DNA of 64,000 nt from Agromyces agglutinans (GCF_009647605.1 NZ_WJIF01000005.1:184573-248572); one strand, 5' to 3'. Positions 1-7,832 are shown, counted from the stretch's first letter. Made by a program: numbers and translations. The notes: generated from the letters alone by a model not told the origin.

Positions 1-239
1 TGCTCGACGAACGCGACGTGGTCGGGATGCGCGTTGTACGCGTCGTACGCCGCCTGGTCGGCGAACGTCATCGCGAACTGGAAGCGGTAGTCGCTCTTCG
101 GGCTCACCTGCCGCGACGCGGCGAAGTCGAGCACGCCCGGGATGCCGGTGAGGATGCGCTCGCCGTCGGCGAGGAACGCGTGCTCCGCGGCGGAGTCGGG
201 ATCGTGGCGCAGCGTGAAGGCGACGGTGTGACGGATCAT
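1..239 (-). CDS. Dabb-family (stress-responsive A/B barrel) protein, 3' end outside window
   Basis: The reverse strand reads from an ATG at 239 off the left edge, giving about 79 residues that begin MIRHTVAFTLRH. The pattern of I/V-R-H-T/V-V-x-F near the N-terminus, then a helix with a conserved G-(I/V)-P-G-V, then S-D-Y-x-F-x-(M)-x-F, is that of Dabb (dimeric alpha-beta barrel) proteins of about 95-105 residues. Such proteins are small cytosolic dimers of varied or unknown function. The start is 45 bases from the stop of the AraC-type gene on the same strand, so this gene may be its downstream partner. Only the last 20 or so residues should be missing. Confidence 0.8.
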   Translation of the reverse strand, partial: MIRHTVAFTLRHDPDSAAEHAFLADGERILTGIPGVLDFAASRQVSPKSDYRFQFAMTFADQAAYDAYNAHPDHVAFVE

Positions 240-283
240 TCGGGGCTCCAGGGTTCGGTGATGGACGGGGTTCGGGGCGGCGA

Positions 284-1345
284 TCACGCGGGCACGGCCT
301 GCGCCGAGGCGCCGACGCCGGCGCCGGCGCCGGCGCCGATGCCGATGCCGCGGAATGTCGTGCGATACGCCGAGGCGGTCGTGCCGACGACGCGCTCGAA
401 GTTGCGGCGCAGCGACTCGTCGCTGCCGAGGCCGACCATCGCCGCGATCTCGGAGACCCGGTAGTCGGTGCGCTCGAGCAGTTCCTTCGCCCGGTTGACG
501 CGCTCGCGTGTGATCCAGTCGAACACGCTCATGCCCGTGCTCTCGCGGAAGCGGCGCACGAGCGTGCGCTCCGAGACGTGCTCGTGCGCGGCGAGCTGCG
601 CGAGCGTGAGCGGTTCGTCGAGGTGGTCGCGCAGCCAGCGCAGCAGCGACTCGACGGGCGGCTCGTCGTCGAGCCGGATCGAGGGCTTGATGAACTGCGA
701 CTGGCCGCCGGGCCGATGCGGTGCGCTGACGAGGATGCGGCTCATGTCGTTGGCGTACGCCTGGCCGAGGTCGAGCGCGAGCAGGTGCAGCGCGAGGTCG
801 GTCGCCGAGAAGATGCCGCCCGACGTGTGCACGCCCTCGTCGTCGACGTAGAGGTGCTCGGCCTGCAAGGTCGCGAGCGGGAACGCCTCGCGGAACTCCT
901 TCGAGAGCACCCAGTGCGTCGTCGCCCGTTTGCGGTCGAGCACGCCGGCCTGCCCGAGGATGAAGGCGCCGCCGCAGAACGACACCATGCGGGCCCCGGC
1001 GTCGCGGGCGGCGCGGATGCTGCCGAGGAGTGCGTCGCTGCGCGGGGCGAGCGGCTCCTCGAGCCCGGGCACGAGCACCGTGTCGGCCTCGAGCATCGTG
1101 TCGAGCGGAGCGAGCTCGCCGGGGTCGACCCCAGATGGCAGCACGACCCGCGGCTGCTCGCCGACGAGCACGACCTCGTACGGCGTCTCGATGTCGCCGG
1201 TGACCGCGGCGAGCGACGGCATGCGCCGCCCGAAGATCTGCTGCGCGACGGCGATCTCGAGTCCGACGGTGTCGGGCAGCACGACGAGGGCGATGACGTG
1301 CTCGTCGCGCCCGCGCGAGGTGGCCGGGAGTCTGGTCGGTCGCAT
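284..1345 (-). CDS. GlxA-like AraC-family transcriptional regulator with DJ-1/PfpI domain
   Basis: This is a 353-residue protein. Residues 15-180 form a DJ-1/PfpI (class I glutamine amidotransferase-like) domain with the expected FCGGAFILG nucleophile-elbow segment. Residues 220-330 hold two AraC helix-turn-helix motifs (LTLAQLAAHEHVSERTLVRR, then RVSEIAAMVGLGSDESLRR). The layout is that of GlxA/FtrA-type regulators. The ATG at 1345 was chosen because GAGGAG lies six bases upstream; an in-frame ATG at 1390 lacks such a site. The C-terminus is a Gly-Ala-Val-rich low-complexity tail (GIGIGAGAGAGVGAS) that is unusual for the family. It is divergent from the alpha/beta hydrolase at 1502, which is its probable target. 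Confidence 0.9.
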   Translation of the reverse strand: MRPTRLPATSRGRDEHVIALVVLPDTVGLEIAVAQQIFGRRMPSLAAVTGDIETPYEVVLVGEQPRVVLPSGVDPGELAPLDTMLEADTVLVPGLEEPLAPRSDALLGSIRAARDAGARMVSFCGGAFILGQAGVLDRKRATTHWVLSKEFREAFPLATLQAEHLYVDDEGVHTSGGIFSATDLALHLLALDLGQAYANDMSRILVSAPHRPGGQSQFIKPSIRLDDEPPVESLLRWLRDHLDEPLTLAQLAAHEHVSERTLVRRFRESTGMSVFDWITRERVNRAKELLERTDYRVSEIAAMVGLGSDESLRRNFERVVGTTASAYRTTFRGIGIGAGAGAGVGASAQAVPA

Positions 1346-1361
1346 GGCGGGCTCCTCACCG

Positions 1362-1378
1362 CCCGCCACGATGGCGGG
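1362..1378. promoter_or_regulatory. Inverted repeat in the divergent AraC/hydrolase gap
   Basis: CCCGCCA-CGA-TGGCGGG is a perfect 7-bp inverted repeat lying 17-33 bases upstream of the regulator start, on the 5' side of its ribosome binding site. TGGC recurs at 1372, 1384 and 1393. It could be a binding site for the AraC-type protein or a 5' leader hairpin. No clear -10/-35 pair was identified for either gene. Confidence 0.35.
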
Positions 1379-1501
1379 ATCCGTGGCCATTCTGGCCGGG
1401 CGCGTGGAGGGCGGACAAGCGCCGGAGAGGAATGTGGTGGTCAGGTCTTCACCGCATCGCAGCTCACCCGAACGAATCACACGAACGAAGGGAACGGAAC
1501 C

Positions 1502-2443
1502 ATGAACACCACCGCCGCCACGACCACCGACATCGTCCTCACCGAGGCCGAGCTCGCCTTCATCGCCGACGCGAACGCGAAGCCGACGCCCGCCGTCGTC
1601 TTCGTGCACGGGCTCTGGTTGCACGCCTCGAGCTGGGAGCCGTGGGTCGCCCGGTTCCGCGGCCTCGGCCTCGCCGCGTTCGCCCCGGGCTGGCCCGGCG
1701 ACGGCGCGACGGCCGCCGAGACCCGCGAGCACCCCGAGCGCGTCGCCGGCGTCGGCCTCGACGCGGTCGTCGCGCGGTACCGGGCGGTCATCGACCGGCT
1801 CGAGCGCCGCCCGATCCTCATCGGGCACTCGTTCGGCGGGCTCATCGTGCAGCTGCTGCTCGGCCAGGGCTACGGCGCCGCGGCGATCGCGATCGACCCG
1901 GCGCAGGGCAAGGGCGTCTGGGCGCTGCCGCCGGTGCAGCTCTGGAACGCGCTGCCCGTGCTCGGCAACCCGACGCAGTTCCGCGGGGCCAACATGCCCT
2001 CGCAGGCGCGCTTCGCGCAGGCGTTCGGCAACCGCCTCAGCCGCGAGGAGTCCGACGCCCTCTACGCCGCGGTCGTGATCCCCTCGCCCGGCCGCCCGCT
2101 GTTCGAGGCCGGCGCGGCCAACCTCGCCCCGCACTCCCCCGCGGCCGTGGCCGTGGACGCCGACCGCGGGCCGCTGCTCGTCATCGGCGGCGGCAAGGAC
2201 CGCACGGTGCCCGCCTCGACCGCGCGACGCGTGTTCCGCACCTACCGCCACGCGACCACCGTGAACGAGTACAAGGAGTTCCCCGACCGCGGCCACTCGC
2301 TCGTGCTCGACTCGGGCTGGCGCGAGATCGCCGACTACGCCGTCGAGTGGCTGCGCTTCGTCGGCGTCGTCGAGCCCGAGGCAGCGGGCGACGCGGCGAA
2401 CGCGCCGGCCGCTGAGGCCGCACCGACCGAGGCGGTCGCCTGA
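1502..2443 (+). CDS. Alpha/beta hydrolase
   Basis: This 313-residue alpha/beta-hydrolase-fold protein has the oxyanion-hole segment VFVHGLWLHASSW near residue 35, a GHSFGG nucleophile elbow (Ser near 108) and a late DRGHSLVL segment that supplies the catalytic His. The acid is probably in GGGKDRTV. There is no signal peptide, so it should act in the cytosol. The substrate cannot be told from sequence. The ATG follows GAAGGGAACGG. It is divergent from the GlxA-like regulator. The last 20 residues are Ala/Glu/Pro-rich and probably disordered. A strong hairpin follows the stop. Confidence 0.88.
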   Translation: MNTTAATTTDIVLTEAELAFIADANAKPTPAVVFVHGLWLHASSWEPWVARFRGLGLAAFAPGWPGDGATAAETREHPERVAGVGLDAVVARYRAVIDRLERRPILIGHSFGGLIVQLLLGQGYGAAAIAIDPAQGKGVWALPPVQLWNALPVLGNPTQFRGANMPSQARFAQAFGNRLSREESDALYAAVVIPSPGRPLFEAGAANLAPHSPAAVAVDADRGPLLVIGGGKDRTVPASTARRVFRTYRHATTVNEYKEFPDRGHSLVLDSGWREIADYAVEWLRFVGVVEPEAAGDAANAPAAEAAPTEAVA

Positions 2444-2458
2444 CCGAGACGCACGATT

Positions 2459-2505
2459 CGACCGCGGCGCGGGGCATCCGATTCGGATGCCTCGCGCCGC
2501 GGTCG
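2459..2505. terminator. Bidirectional hairpin terminator
   Basis: A 22-bp stem (2459-2480 and 2484-2505) with a 3-base loop and one G-T wobble lies between the convergent hydrolase (stop 2443) and pspA-like gene (stop 2533). The inner arms are GGCATCCG and CGGATGCC. There is no U-tract, as is common in high-GC actinobacteria. Confidence 0.75.
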
Positions 2506-2532
2506 TCGGTCGCGTGATCGGCGGCTGCGGCG

Positions 2533-3321
2533 TCAGCTGCGCGCGGCGCCGCCCTGCCCGATGCCGAGCCACCCCGAGCCGTCGGCGGTGCCCGCGGCGC
2601 CCGGGCCCGCGGCGCCGCCGGCACCCTTCAGCTCCTGCAGCTGCCGATCGATCTGCGCCTGCGCCGAGAGCGCCGCGAGCTGGCGCTCGATGTCGGCATC
2701 GGGCGCCGCGGTGAGGTCGGTCAGGGCCCCGCTGGCGAGCAGCTCATCGGTCGCGGCGGCGCGGGCCTGCATCTGCGCGACGCGGTCGCGGGCGCGGTCG
2801 AGGCTCGAGCCGACGTCCTCGATCGTGTTGCTGATGCCCGACACGGCCTCGTTGGCGCGCACCTGCGCCTCGGACGCGGTGTAGGTCGCCTTGATGGTCT
2901 CCTTCTCGATGCGGAAGGCGGCGACCTGGTCGGTGAGCCGGCGCTCGCGCTCCTGCAGCTGCGCGGTCTGGCGTTCGAGCGCGGTGTACTGCTTCTGGAG
3001 GCTCGCGACCTGGCCCTCGAGCATCGCGCGCCGTTCGAGCGCGGCCCGCGCCAGGTCTTCGCGCCCCTGGGCGAGCGCCTCGGAGGCCTGCGAACCGAGT
3101 CGCTGGTAGCGGGCGCCCATCTCTTCACCCTGCAGTTCGATGCGCTTCTTCGCCGTCGCGACCTCGGCGACGGCCTGCCGAACCTGCTGGAGCAGTTTCA
3201 CCTGCTGGTCGTAACTGTCGTCGAGGGTTTCGCGCGGGTCCTCGATCTTGTCGAGCGCCTTCGACGTCTTCGCCCGGAAGATCGTTCGCACCCGCGCGGA
3301 GTTGCTGTTGGCGTTGCTCAT
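2533..3321 (-). CDS. PspA/IM30-family protein
   Basis: This is a 262-residue protein dominated by long coiled coil from about residue 20 to 190, with the PspA/IM30 family start (RVRTIFRAKTSKALDKIEDPRETLDDSY) split here as RVRTIFRAKTSK then ALDKIEDPRET. PspA-family proteins form ESCRT-III-like scaffolds on the inner face of the membrane and protect it under envelope stress. The C-terminal 30 residues are Gly/Ala-rich and not conserved. Its ATG overlaps the stop of the upstream membrane-protein gene by four bases (ATGA), so the two should be translated together. Confidence 0.9.
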   Translation of the reverse strand: MSNANSNSARVRTIFRAKTSKALDKIEDPRETLDDSYDQQVKLLQQVRQAVAEVATAKKRIELQGEEMGARYQRLGSQASEALAQGREDLARAALERRAMLEGQVASLQKQYTALERQTAQLQERERRLTDQVAAFRIEKETIKATYTASEAQVRANEAVSGISNTIEDVGSSLDRARDRVAQMQARAAATDELLASGALTDLTAAPDADIERQLAALSAQAQIDRQLQELKGAGGAAGPGAAGTADGSGWLGIGQGGAARS

Positions 3322-3935
3322 GGTCGGTTCCCCTCATCTCGGACGGTGGAAGCAGTGGGCGGCGCGACGCGGCCGTCTCGGCGGTTCAGCGCCTGGAGCT
3401 CGTCGATGCCGGCGCGCAGCGCCGCGACCTCGCGCTCGACGTCGGAGCCGAGCGCCGAGAGCGCGTCGTCGGTCGTGCCGGTGAGTCCGGATGCCACGGC
3501 GGTGCGCACCCGTCGCACGAGGTGTTCGACCTCCTCGACGCGGCGACGACCGGCCGACAGTTCCTCGGCGAGCGCGGCCGCGTCGGTCTCGCTCTCCATG
3601 AGGCGCAGCTGCAGGTCGAGCACGCGGCCCTCCTCGGCGATCCGGCGGTAGAGGCGCGGGAGTTCGCCGCGGGGTCCGCTGCCGTCGGTGGCGAGCTCGA
3701 CGGCGGCCTGGCCGCTGCGCAGCGTCTCGTCGAGCCTCACGCGCAGGGCGAGCACCGTGCGCTGCGGGCCGCGGCTCAGGCGCGCGCGGGTGCGCAGCGC
3801 GGTCTGCCCGACCGCCCGGCTGCGGCGGATGCGCCGGAAGACCGCGCGAAGGACCAGCACGACCGTGACGGTCACGGCGATCGAGCAGAGCACGATCACC
3901 CCGAGCACGCCCAGTACGACCTCGATCACGAGCAC
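3318..3935 (-). CDS. Single-pass membrane protein with cytoplasmic coiled coil, paired with PspA
   Basis: I do not recognise a named family. The protein (about 205 residues) starts with one strong transmembrane helix (about residues 3-28, LVIEVVLGVLGVIVLCSIAV onwards), followed by an Arg-rich stop-transfer patch (FRRIRRSRA). Long Arg/Glu/Ala-rich helical stretches follow and look like coiled coil. The GTG at 3935 is preferred because AGAGGGG precedes it; GTGs at 3938 and 3929 are also possible. The overlap with the pspA-like gene suggests a membrane anchor or partner for PspA, which is an inference. Confidence 0.65.
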   Translation of the reverse strand: MLVIEVVLGVLGVIVLCSIAVTVTVVLVLRAVFRRIRRSRAVGQTALRTRARLSRGPQRTVLALRVRLDETLRSGQAAVELATDGSGPRGELPRLYRRIAEEGRVLDLQLRLMESETDAAALAEELSAGRRRVEEVEHLVRRVRTAVASGLTGTTDDALSALGSDVEREVAALRAGIDELQALNRRDGRVAPPTASTVRDEGNRP

Positions 3936-3982
3936 CACCGCCCCTCTGCCATCGGCCCCGTCCCACGACGCCCGTGTCGCGA

Positions 3983-4000
3983 AACGCGATATAACGCGTT
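3983..4000 (-). promoter_or_regulatory. Palindromic promoter/operator upstream of the PspA pair
   Basis: AACGCG-ATATAA-CGCGTT is a perfect 6-bp inverted repeat around an A/T core, about 48 bases before the first start. Read on the reverse strand, the core is TTATAT, a good -10. The same stretch also contains AACGCGAT and AACGCGTT spaced ten bases apart, one helical turn. A repressor or activator binding here would cover the promoter. Confidence 0.5.
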
Positions 4001-4153
4001 CTGACACCATAACCCGCGACGCGTCGAAGCGGGAGGGTCGGCGTCGGATTCGCAGGGGGCGTGCAGGTGCCCGGCTCGAGGCATCCGATCGGATCGCCCC
4101 TCGGCGCGCGCCGAAGGGCTGCGCCGAGGTGCTACGCCTCGAGCGCCGAGACG

Positions 4154-4816
4154 CTACGCCGCGAGCGACCGTTCCGCACGCGCGAGGTTCGCCACGAGCT
4201 CCTCGCGGTTCTGCGGCGTCACGTACGCCGGCTGGTCGCGCTCGGCGCGCCAGCTCTCGGCGAGCGGGCCGATCTCGACCGAGTCGAACCCGAGGTCGTC
4301 GAAGAGCGCCGAGACGAGGGCTGCGGCGTCGTCGAAATCGCTGGCGGTCGACAGCGCCCGGCGACCCGGGGCGCCGGCGGGCTTGCCGTCGGTCAGGATG
4401 TCGGCGGCGGCGATGTTGTTGAACCCCTTCGCGACCTTCGACTCGGGCAGGTGCGCCTGCAGCAGCCCCGAAACCGTGGCCTCACCGGAGTCGAGCTCGG
4501 CGATGCGGCCGTCGCGCTCCCAGTAGTAGTTGTTCGTGTCGATCACGATCTTTCCCGCGAGCGGCGCCACGGGGATGTCGCGATACGCCCGCAACGGCAC
4601 CGTCACGATGACGAACTCCCCGGCCTCAGCGGCTTCGGTCGCCGTGCCGGCCGTCGCGTTCGGGCCGAGTTCGGCGACGAGTCCGGCGAGCGTCTCGGGA
4701 CCGCGCGAGTTGGCGATGGTCACGCGGTGGCCGAGCTCGACGAGCTTCCGAGCGAGGTTGCCGCCGATGTTGCCGGCGCCGATGATTCCGATACGGGTGG
4801 GTGCGAGGTTGGTCAT
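4154..4816 (-). CDS. NADPH-dependent F420 reductase-like oxidoreductase
   Basis: This 220-residue protein has an N-terminal Rossmann fold with GIIGAGNIGGNLARKL (residues 7-22), then a strand ending in IANSRGPETL, typical of the F420:NADP oxidoreductase superfamily whose short forms bind NADP(H). The segment KIVIDTNNYYWERDGRI and KGFNNIAA are conserved in stand-alone members. It should act in the cytosol on an unknown substrate. The ATG at 4816 directly precedes the Rossmann strand; longer in-frame readings lack a start signal. A perfect palindrome lies 25 bases upstream, so it is probably controlled by a dimeric repressor. Confidence 0.85.
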   Translation of the reverse strand: MTNLAPTRIGIIGAGNIGGNLARKLVELGHRVTIANSRGPETLAGLVAELGPNATAGTATEAAEAGEFVIVTVPLRAYRDIPVAPLAGKIVIDTNNYYWERDGRIAELDSGEATVSGLLQAHLPESKVAKGFNNIAAADILTDGKPAGAPGRRALSTASDFDDAAALVSALFDDLGFDSVEIGPLAESWRAERDQPAYVTPQNREELVANLARAERSLAA

Positions 4817-4840
4817 GCTCCGATGCAACGCGGGCGTCCA

Positions 4841-4858
4841 GGTTTTGATTCCAAAACC
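4841..4858. promoter_or_regulatory. Operator-like palindrome upstream of the F420/NADP oxidoreductase
   Basis: GGTTTTG-ATTC-CAAAACC is a perfect 7-bp inverted repeat with a 4-base centre, A/T-rich in a G/C-rich setting. It sits 25-42 bases upstream of the start at 4816, where a repressor would block RNA polymerase. The regulator is not identified; HxlR or MarR types often control such genes. Confidence 0.55.
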
Positions 4859-4883
4859 ACGATCGGCGAGACGCGAGACGCGA

Positions 4884-4905
4884 GCCGGATGCCGCGGCAT
4901 CCGGC
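4884..4905. terminator. Hairpin downstream of the aldehyde dehydrogenase
   Basis: GCCGGATGCC-GC-GGCATCCGGC is a perfect 10-bp inverted repeat 29 bases past the aldehyde dehydrogenase stop. It probably ends that transcript. Confidence 0.5.
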
Positions 4906-4933
4906 CCGGCCCGTCGACGGGTGCACCGCGCGG

Positions 4934-6418
4934 TCAGAGCTCGGCGATGACCGTCTTCAGCTCGGTGTAGTCCTCGACGCCGAAGGAACCGAGCTCGCGG
5001 CCCCAGCCCGACTCCTTGTAGCCGCCGCGCGGCAGGGTCACGTCGTCGGCGTGCCACGAGTTCAGCCACACCGTACCGGCGCGGAGCCGCCCGCCGACCC
5101 GGTGGGCCGTGCCGATGTCGCGCGACCACACGCCCGCGGCCAGGCCGTAGCGGGTGTTGTTGGCGAGCGCGATGGCCTCCTCCTCGGTGTCGAACGGCAC
5201 GGCGGTGACGACCGGCCCGAAGATCTCGTCCGTCTGGATCGACATCTGCTCGCTCACGTCGGTGAAGACCGTCGGCCGCACGAAGTAGCCGCGATCGCCG
5301 ACGCGCACGCCGCCCTCGGCCACCGTGGCGCCCTCGGCGACGCCCGCCTCGAGGTACCCGGTGACCTTCGCGAACTGCTCGTCGGAGATGAGCGGGCCCA
5401 TGTCGGTGCGCTCGTCGAACGCGCTGCCGACCCGGATGCCCCTGGCGATCTCCGCGATGCCCGCGACGACCTCGTCGAACACCCCGCGCTGCACGTAGAG
5501 GCGGGAGCCGTTCACGCAGCACTGGCCCTGGTTGAAGAAGGCGGCGTGCGCGGAGCCCGGGATCGCCTTGGCGAGGTCGGCGTCGTCGAACACGACGTTC
5601 GGTGCCTTGCCGCCGAGCTCGAGCGAGACCTTCTTGAGGTTCCGGCTGGCCGCTGCGGCGATCTTCTTGCCCACCTCGGTGGATCCCGTGAACGCGACCT
5701 TGTCGACGTCGGGGTGATCGACGAGGGCCGCGCCGGCGTCGCCGAAGCCGGGCAGCACGTTGACGACGCCCGCCGGCAGCCCCGCCTCGAGCAGCAGTTC
5801 GCCGAGGCGCAGCGCGCTCAGCGGGGTCTGCTCGGCGGGCTTCAGCACCACGGTGTTGCCCACCGTGATCGCGGGCACGATCTTGAAGGCCGCCATCGTC
5901 AGCGGGAAGTTCCACGGCACGATGCCCGCGACGACGCCGATCGGCTCGCGCACCGTGTAGGCGAGGAACTGCGAGGTCTCGCTCGAGAGCGGGATCGTCG
6001 TTCCCTCGATCTTGTTCGCCCAGCCCGCGAAGTAGCGGAACAGCTCCGCCGCGGTGGCCACGTCGCCGTCGCGCGCGCCCGCGAACGGCTTGCCGCCGTC
6101 GAGCGCCTCGAGATGCGCGAACTCGTCGGCGTGCTCCTCGAGCAGGTCGGCGACCCTCCACAGCAGGCGCCCGCGCTGGCGCGGCGTGAACCGACTCCAC
6201 GGCGAGCCGTGCTCGAACGCCCGGCGCGCCGCGGCGACCGCCCGGTCGGCGTCCTCGACGCCGGCCTGGGCCACCTGGGTGATGGTCTCCTCGGTCGCGG
6301 GGTCGATGGTCGCGAAGGTGCGGCCGTCCGCGGCATCCCGCAGCTCGCCGTCGATCAGCAGGCGGCGCGGCGACGAGAGGAAGTCGGTGACGGCGGGAAG
6401 CAGGGCCGTGTCGGTCAT
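4934..6418 (-). CDS. NAD(P)-dependent aldehyde dehydrogenase
   Basis: This is a 494-residue ALDH-superfamily enzyme of normal length that oxidises an aldehyde to the acid. Visible signatures are the cofactor-binding VPWNFPLTMAAFK and FTGSTEVGKKI, the catalytic Glu in SLELGGKAPN (near residue 267), the catalytic Cys in FNQGQCCVNGSR (near 300), and EIFGPVV. The sequence resembles betaine/phenylacetaldehyde-type ALDHs, but the substrate cannot be set. The ATG follows GAAAGGACCACC. The upstream 290 bases hold only gene remnants, so it seems to be transcribed alone. A hairpin follows the stop. Confidence 0.93.
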   Translation of the reverse strand: MTDTALLPAVTDFLSSPRRLLIDGELRDAADGRTFATIDPATEETITQVAQAGVEDADRAVAAARRAFEHGSPWSRFTPRQRGRLLWRVADLLEEHADEFAHLEALDGGKPFAGARDGDVATAAELFRYFAGWANKIEGTTIPLSSETSQFLAYTVREPIGVVAGIVPWNFPLTMAAFKIVPAITVGNTVVLKPAEQTPLSALRLGELLLEAGLPAGVVNVLPGFGDAGAALVDHPDVDKVAFTGSTEVGKKIAAAASRNLKKVSLELGGKAPNVVFDDADLAKAIPGSAHAAFFNQGQCCVNGSRLYVQRGVFDEVVAGIAEIARGIRVGSAFDERTDMGPLISDEQFAKVTGYLEAGVAEGATVAEGGVRVGDRGYFVRPTVFTDVSEQMSIQTDEIFGPVVTAVPFDTEEEAIALANNTRYGLAAGVWSRDIGTAHRVGGRLRAGTVWLNSWHADDVTLPRGGYKESGWGRELGSFGVEDYTELKTVIAEL

Positions 6419-6447
6419 GGTGGTCCTTTCAGGTGACAGGGTGCTCG

Positions 6448-6546
6448 TCATTGGACGAAGGGGAGCTCGGAGCGGTCGATCGTCAGTGCCACTGCCGCGA
6501 TGACCAGCACACCATAGAAGATCTGTTCGTAGGAGCGATCGACGCC
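6448..6546 (-). pseudogene. C-terminal remnant of a sugar ABC-transporter permease
   Basis: About 32 reverse-strand codons read GVDRSYEQIFYGVLVIAAV then ALTIDRSELPFVQ and a stop. This is the last transmembrane helix and tail typical of RbsC/AraH/XylH-type permeases. The upstream 280 or so residues are absent, since the frame runs into sequence belonging to the opposite strand. It is a gene relic, lying upstream of the aldehyde dehydrogenase. Confidence 0.5.
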
Positions 6547-6565
6547 CGCGACCGCTGCCCGGCCG

Positions 6566-6688
6566 CGCACCGTCGACCAGCGCCGAGACTTCGCCGAGCA
6601 GGTCACGCGCGCCGCGGTCGACGCCCTCGGCGCCCGCCAGCAGGACGTGCACATCACGTTCGAGGAGGTCGCCGACCACGGGCGGATG
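6566..6688 (+). pseudogene. Tautomerase-family gene remnant
   Basis: The forward frame reads RTVDQRRDFAEQVTRAAVDA, then LGARQQDVHITFEEVADHGRM. This matches the central helix and second strand of 4-oxalocrotonate tautomerase-like proteins (typically T-x-E-Q-R-R-x-(F/L)-(A/V)-x-x-(V/I)-T). The N-terminal strand with the catalytic Pro1 is missing; an in-frame stop occurs at 6530-6532 and no start codon follows. The fragment starts about 20 bases from the permease remnant on the other strand, so the two relics meet at a breakpoint near 6546-6566. Confidence 0.55.
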
Positions 6689-6708
6689 CCTCGGCGCCCG
6701 GCTGCGCG

Positions 6709-7131
6709 TCAGGCTCCGCCCGAGGCGCCGCTCGGCGAGCCGGAGCTCGACGAACCGAGACTGGGCGATGCAGCGGCGATCGCATCGATCGCCCGCGCCA
6801 GGCGCGCCCGCTCCTTCGCGATCCACTGCCCGTCGACGTAGTTGTCGAGCAGCAGTTCGGCGAACGCGACGGGGTCATCGCCGACGATCGACCGCACCGG
6901 GATGCCGCCCGCCACGCACTCCTCGAAGACGTCGGCGAGATCGTCGAGCAGGCGCAGGAGCGCCTCGCCGCTCGTGATCGACCCGCGATAGACGAGGTAG
7001 CGCTCGATCGCCTCGACCGCCGCGCGGTGGCCGACGGGCAGGTGCTGCTTGCGGGCGACGTATCGCCGGTACTCCTGCCGCTCGTCGGGCGAGGCGGCGA
7101 ACTCGTCGATCCAGGTCGCGCTCAGGGTCAC
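6709..7131 (-). CDS. DUF1048 family protein
   Basis: This 140-residue protein matches the DUF1048 pattern: an N-terminal helix with W-I-D-E-F, Y-R-R-Y-V-A-R, LPVGHRAAVEAIERYLVYRG, a helix with LLDDLADVFEECVA, then G-D-D-P-V-x-F-A-E and WIAKERARL. The fold is helical and the function is unknown. Family members usually sit beside a PadR-type regulator; here the neighbour is a divergent TetR gene. The GTG at 7131 is preceded by GGAGGAGCAACG. Two operator-like sites and a probable -10 (TAGCGT at 7183-7178) lie upstream. The C-terminus is Ser/Gly-rich. Confidence 0.8.
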   Translation of the reverse strand: MTLSATWIDEFAASPDERQEYRRYVARKQHLPVGHRAAVEAIERYLVYRGSITSGEALLRLLDDLADVFEECVAGGIPVRSIVGDDPVAFAELLLDNYVDGQWIAKERARLARAIDAIAAASPSLGSSSSGSPSGASGGA

Positions 7132-7150
7132 CGTTGCTCCTCCGGTCGGC

Positions 7151-7225
7151 GACACGGAACGTGTCGTGTTGTTCGGCACGCTAGCAGCGTGTCTCGGCCC
7201 TCCGCAACACGACACGTTGCGTGTA
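7151..7225. promoter_or_regulatory. Paired TetR operators in the DUF1048/TetR divergent promoter
   Basis: Two near-identical palindromes, GACACG-GAA-CGTGTC (7151-7165) and GACACG-TTG-CGTGTA (7211-7225), flank the divergent start region. They are part of a larger perfect 14-base inverted repeat (AACGTGTCGTGTTG at 7158-7171 and its complement at 7205-7218). The forward -10 is TACTCT (7224-7229), six bases from the GTG at 7236. The reverse -10 is probably TAGCGT (7183-7178). Binding of the TetR product would repress both genes. Confidence 0.7.
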
Positions 7226-7235
7226 CTCTCGGGGG

Positions 7236-7832
7236 GTGAACTCCGCCCCCGATCCGGCCCGACGCAGCGAACGCGCGCGCCTCGCCGTGCTCGACTCGGC
7301 GATGGAACTGTGCCGCGAGAACGGCTTCGCGCAACTCACCATCGAGGCGATCGCCGAACGCGCCGGCGTCAGTAAGAAGACCATCTACCGGTGGTGGCCG
7401 TCGAAGGGGGCGGTACTGCTCGAGGCGGTCTCCGAGGCGGCCACGGCCGCCGCGTTCCACGTCGACACCGGCGACCTCGCGGTCGACATGCGCACGCAGC
7501 TGGCCGGGGTCGTGGCGCTCTTCACGCCGCGCGACTCGTCACCCGTGGCGGCGCTCATGTCCGAGTCGCAACGCGACCCGTCGCTCGCGACCGAGGTGCG
7601 CGAGCAGTTGATCCGCCCGAGGATCGCCCTCTTCGAGGAGCGTATGCGTTCGGCCCAGCGCTCCGGCGAGATCCCCGAGGGTGCCGACCTCGGCGTCGCC
7701 CTCGACCTGTTCTACGGCCCGATCTACCATCGCCTGGTCTTCCATCTCGACCTCCCCGACGACGAGGAACTGGGCGCCCGCGTCGACCACGTCATCGCGG
7801 CGTTGCGCGCGATGCCCGCCGCGAACCGCTGA
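7236..7832 (+). CDS. TetR/AcrR-family transcriptional regulator
   Basis: This 198-residue regulator has an N-terminal HTH of the TetR type (residues 15-55: FAQLTIEAIAERAGVSKK, then TIYRWWPSKGAVL). Its C-terminal domain, with R-x-x-I-x-x-L-F-x-E-R and the LFYGPIYHRLVF helix, is of the TetR_C_16-like type. The GTG at 7236 was chosen over one at 7221 because TACTCT ends six bases before it, which predicts a leaderless transcript. It should repress itself and the divergent DUF1048 gene through the two palindromes between them. The ligand is unknown. Confidence 0.9.
   Translation: MNSAPDPARRSERARLAVLDSAMELCRENGFAQLTIEAIAERAGVSKKTIYRWWPSKGAVLLEAVSEAATAAAFHVDTGDLAVDMRTQLAGVVALFTPRDSSPVAALMSESQRDPSLATEVREQLIRPRIALFEERMRSAQRSGEIPEGADLGVALDLFYGPIYHRLVFHLDLPDDEELGARVDHVIAALRAMPAANR

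Noticed and set aside
4061..6436. Long forward open frame across the oxidoreductase and aldehyde dehydrogenase genes
   Set aside because: Antisense shadow of two clear genes, with biased Arg/Glu/Val composition.
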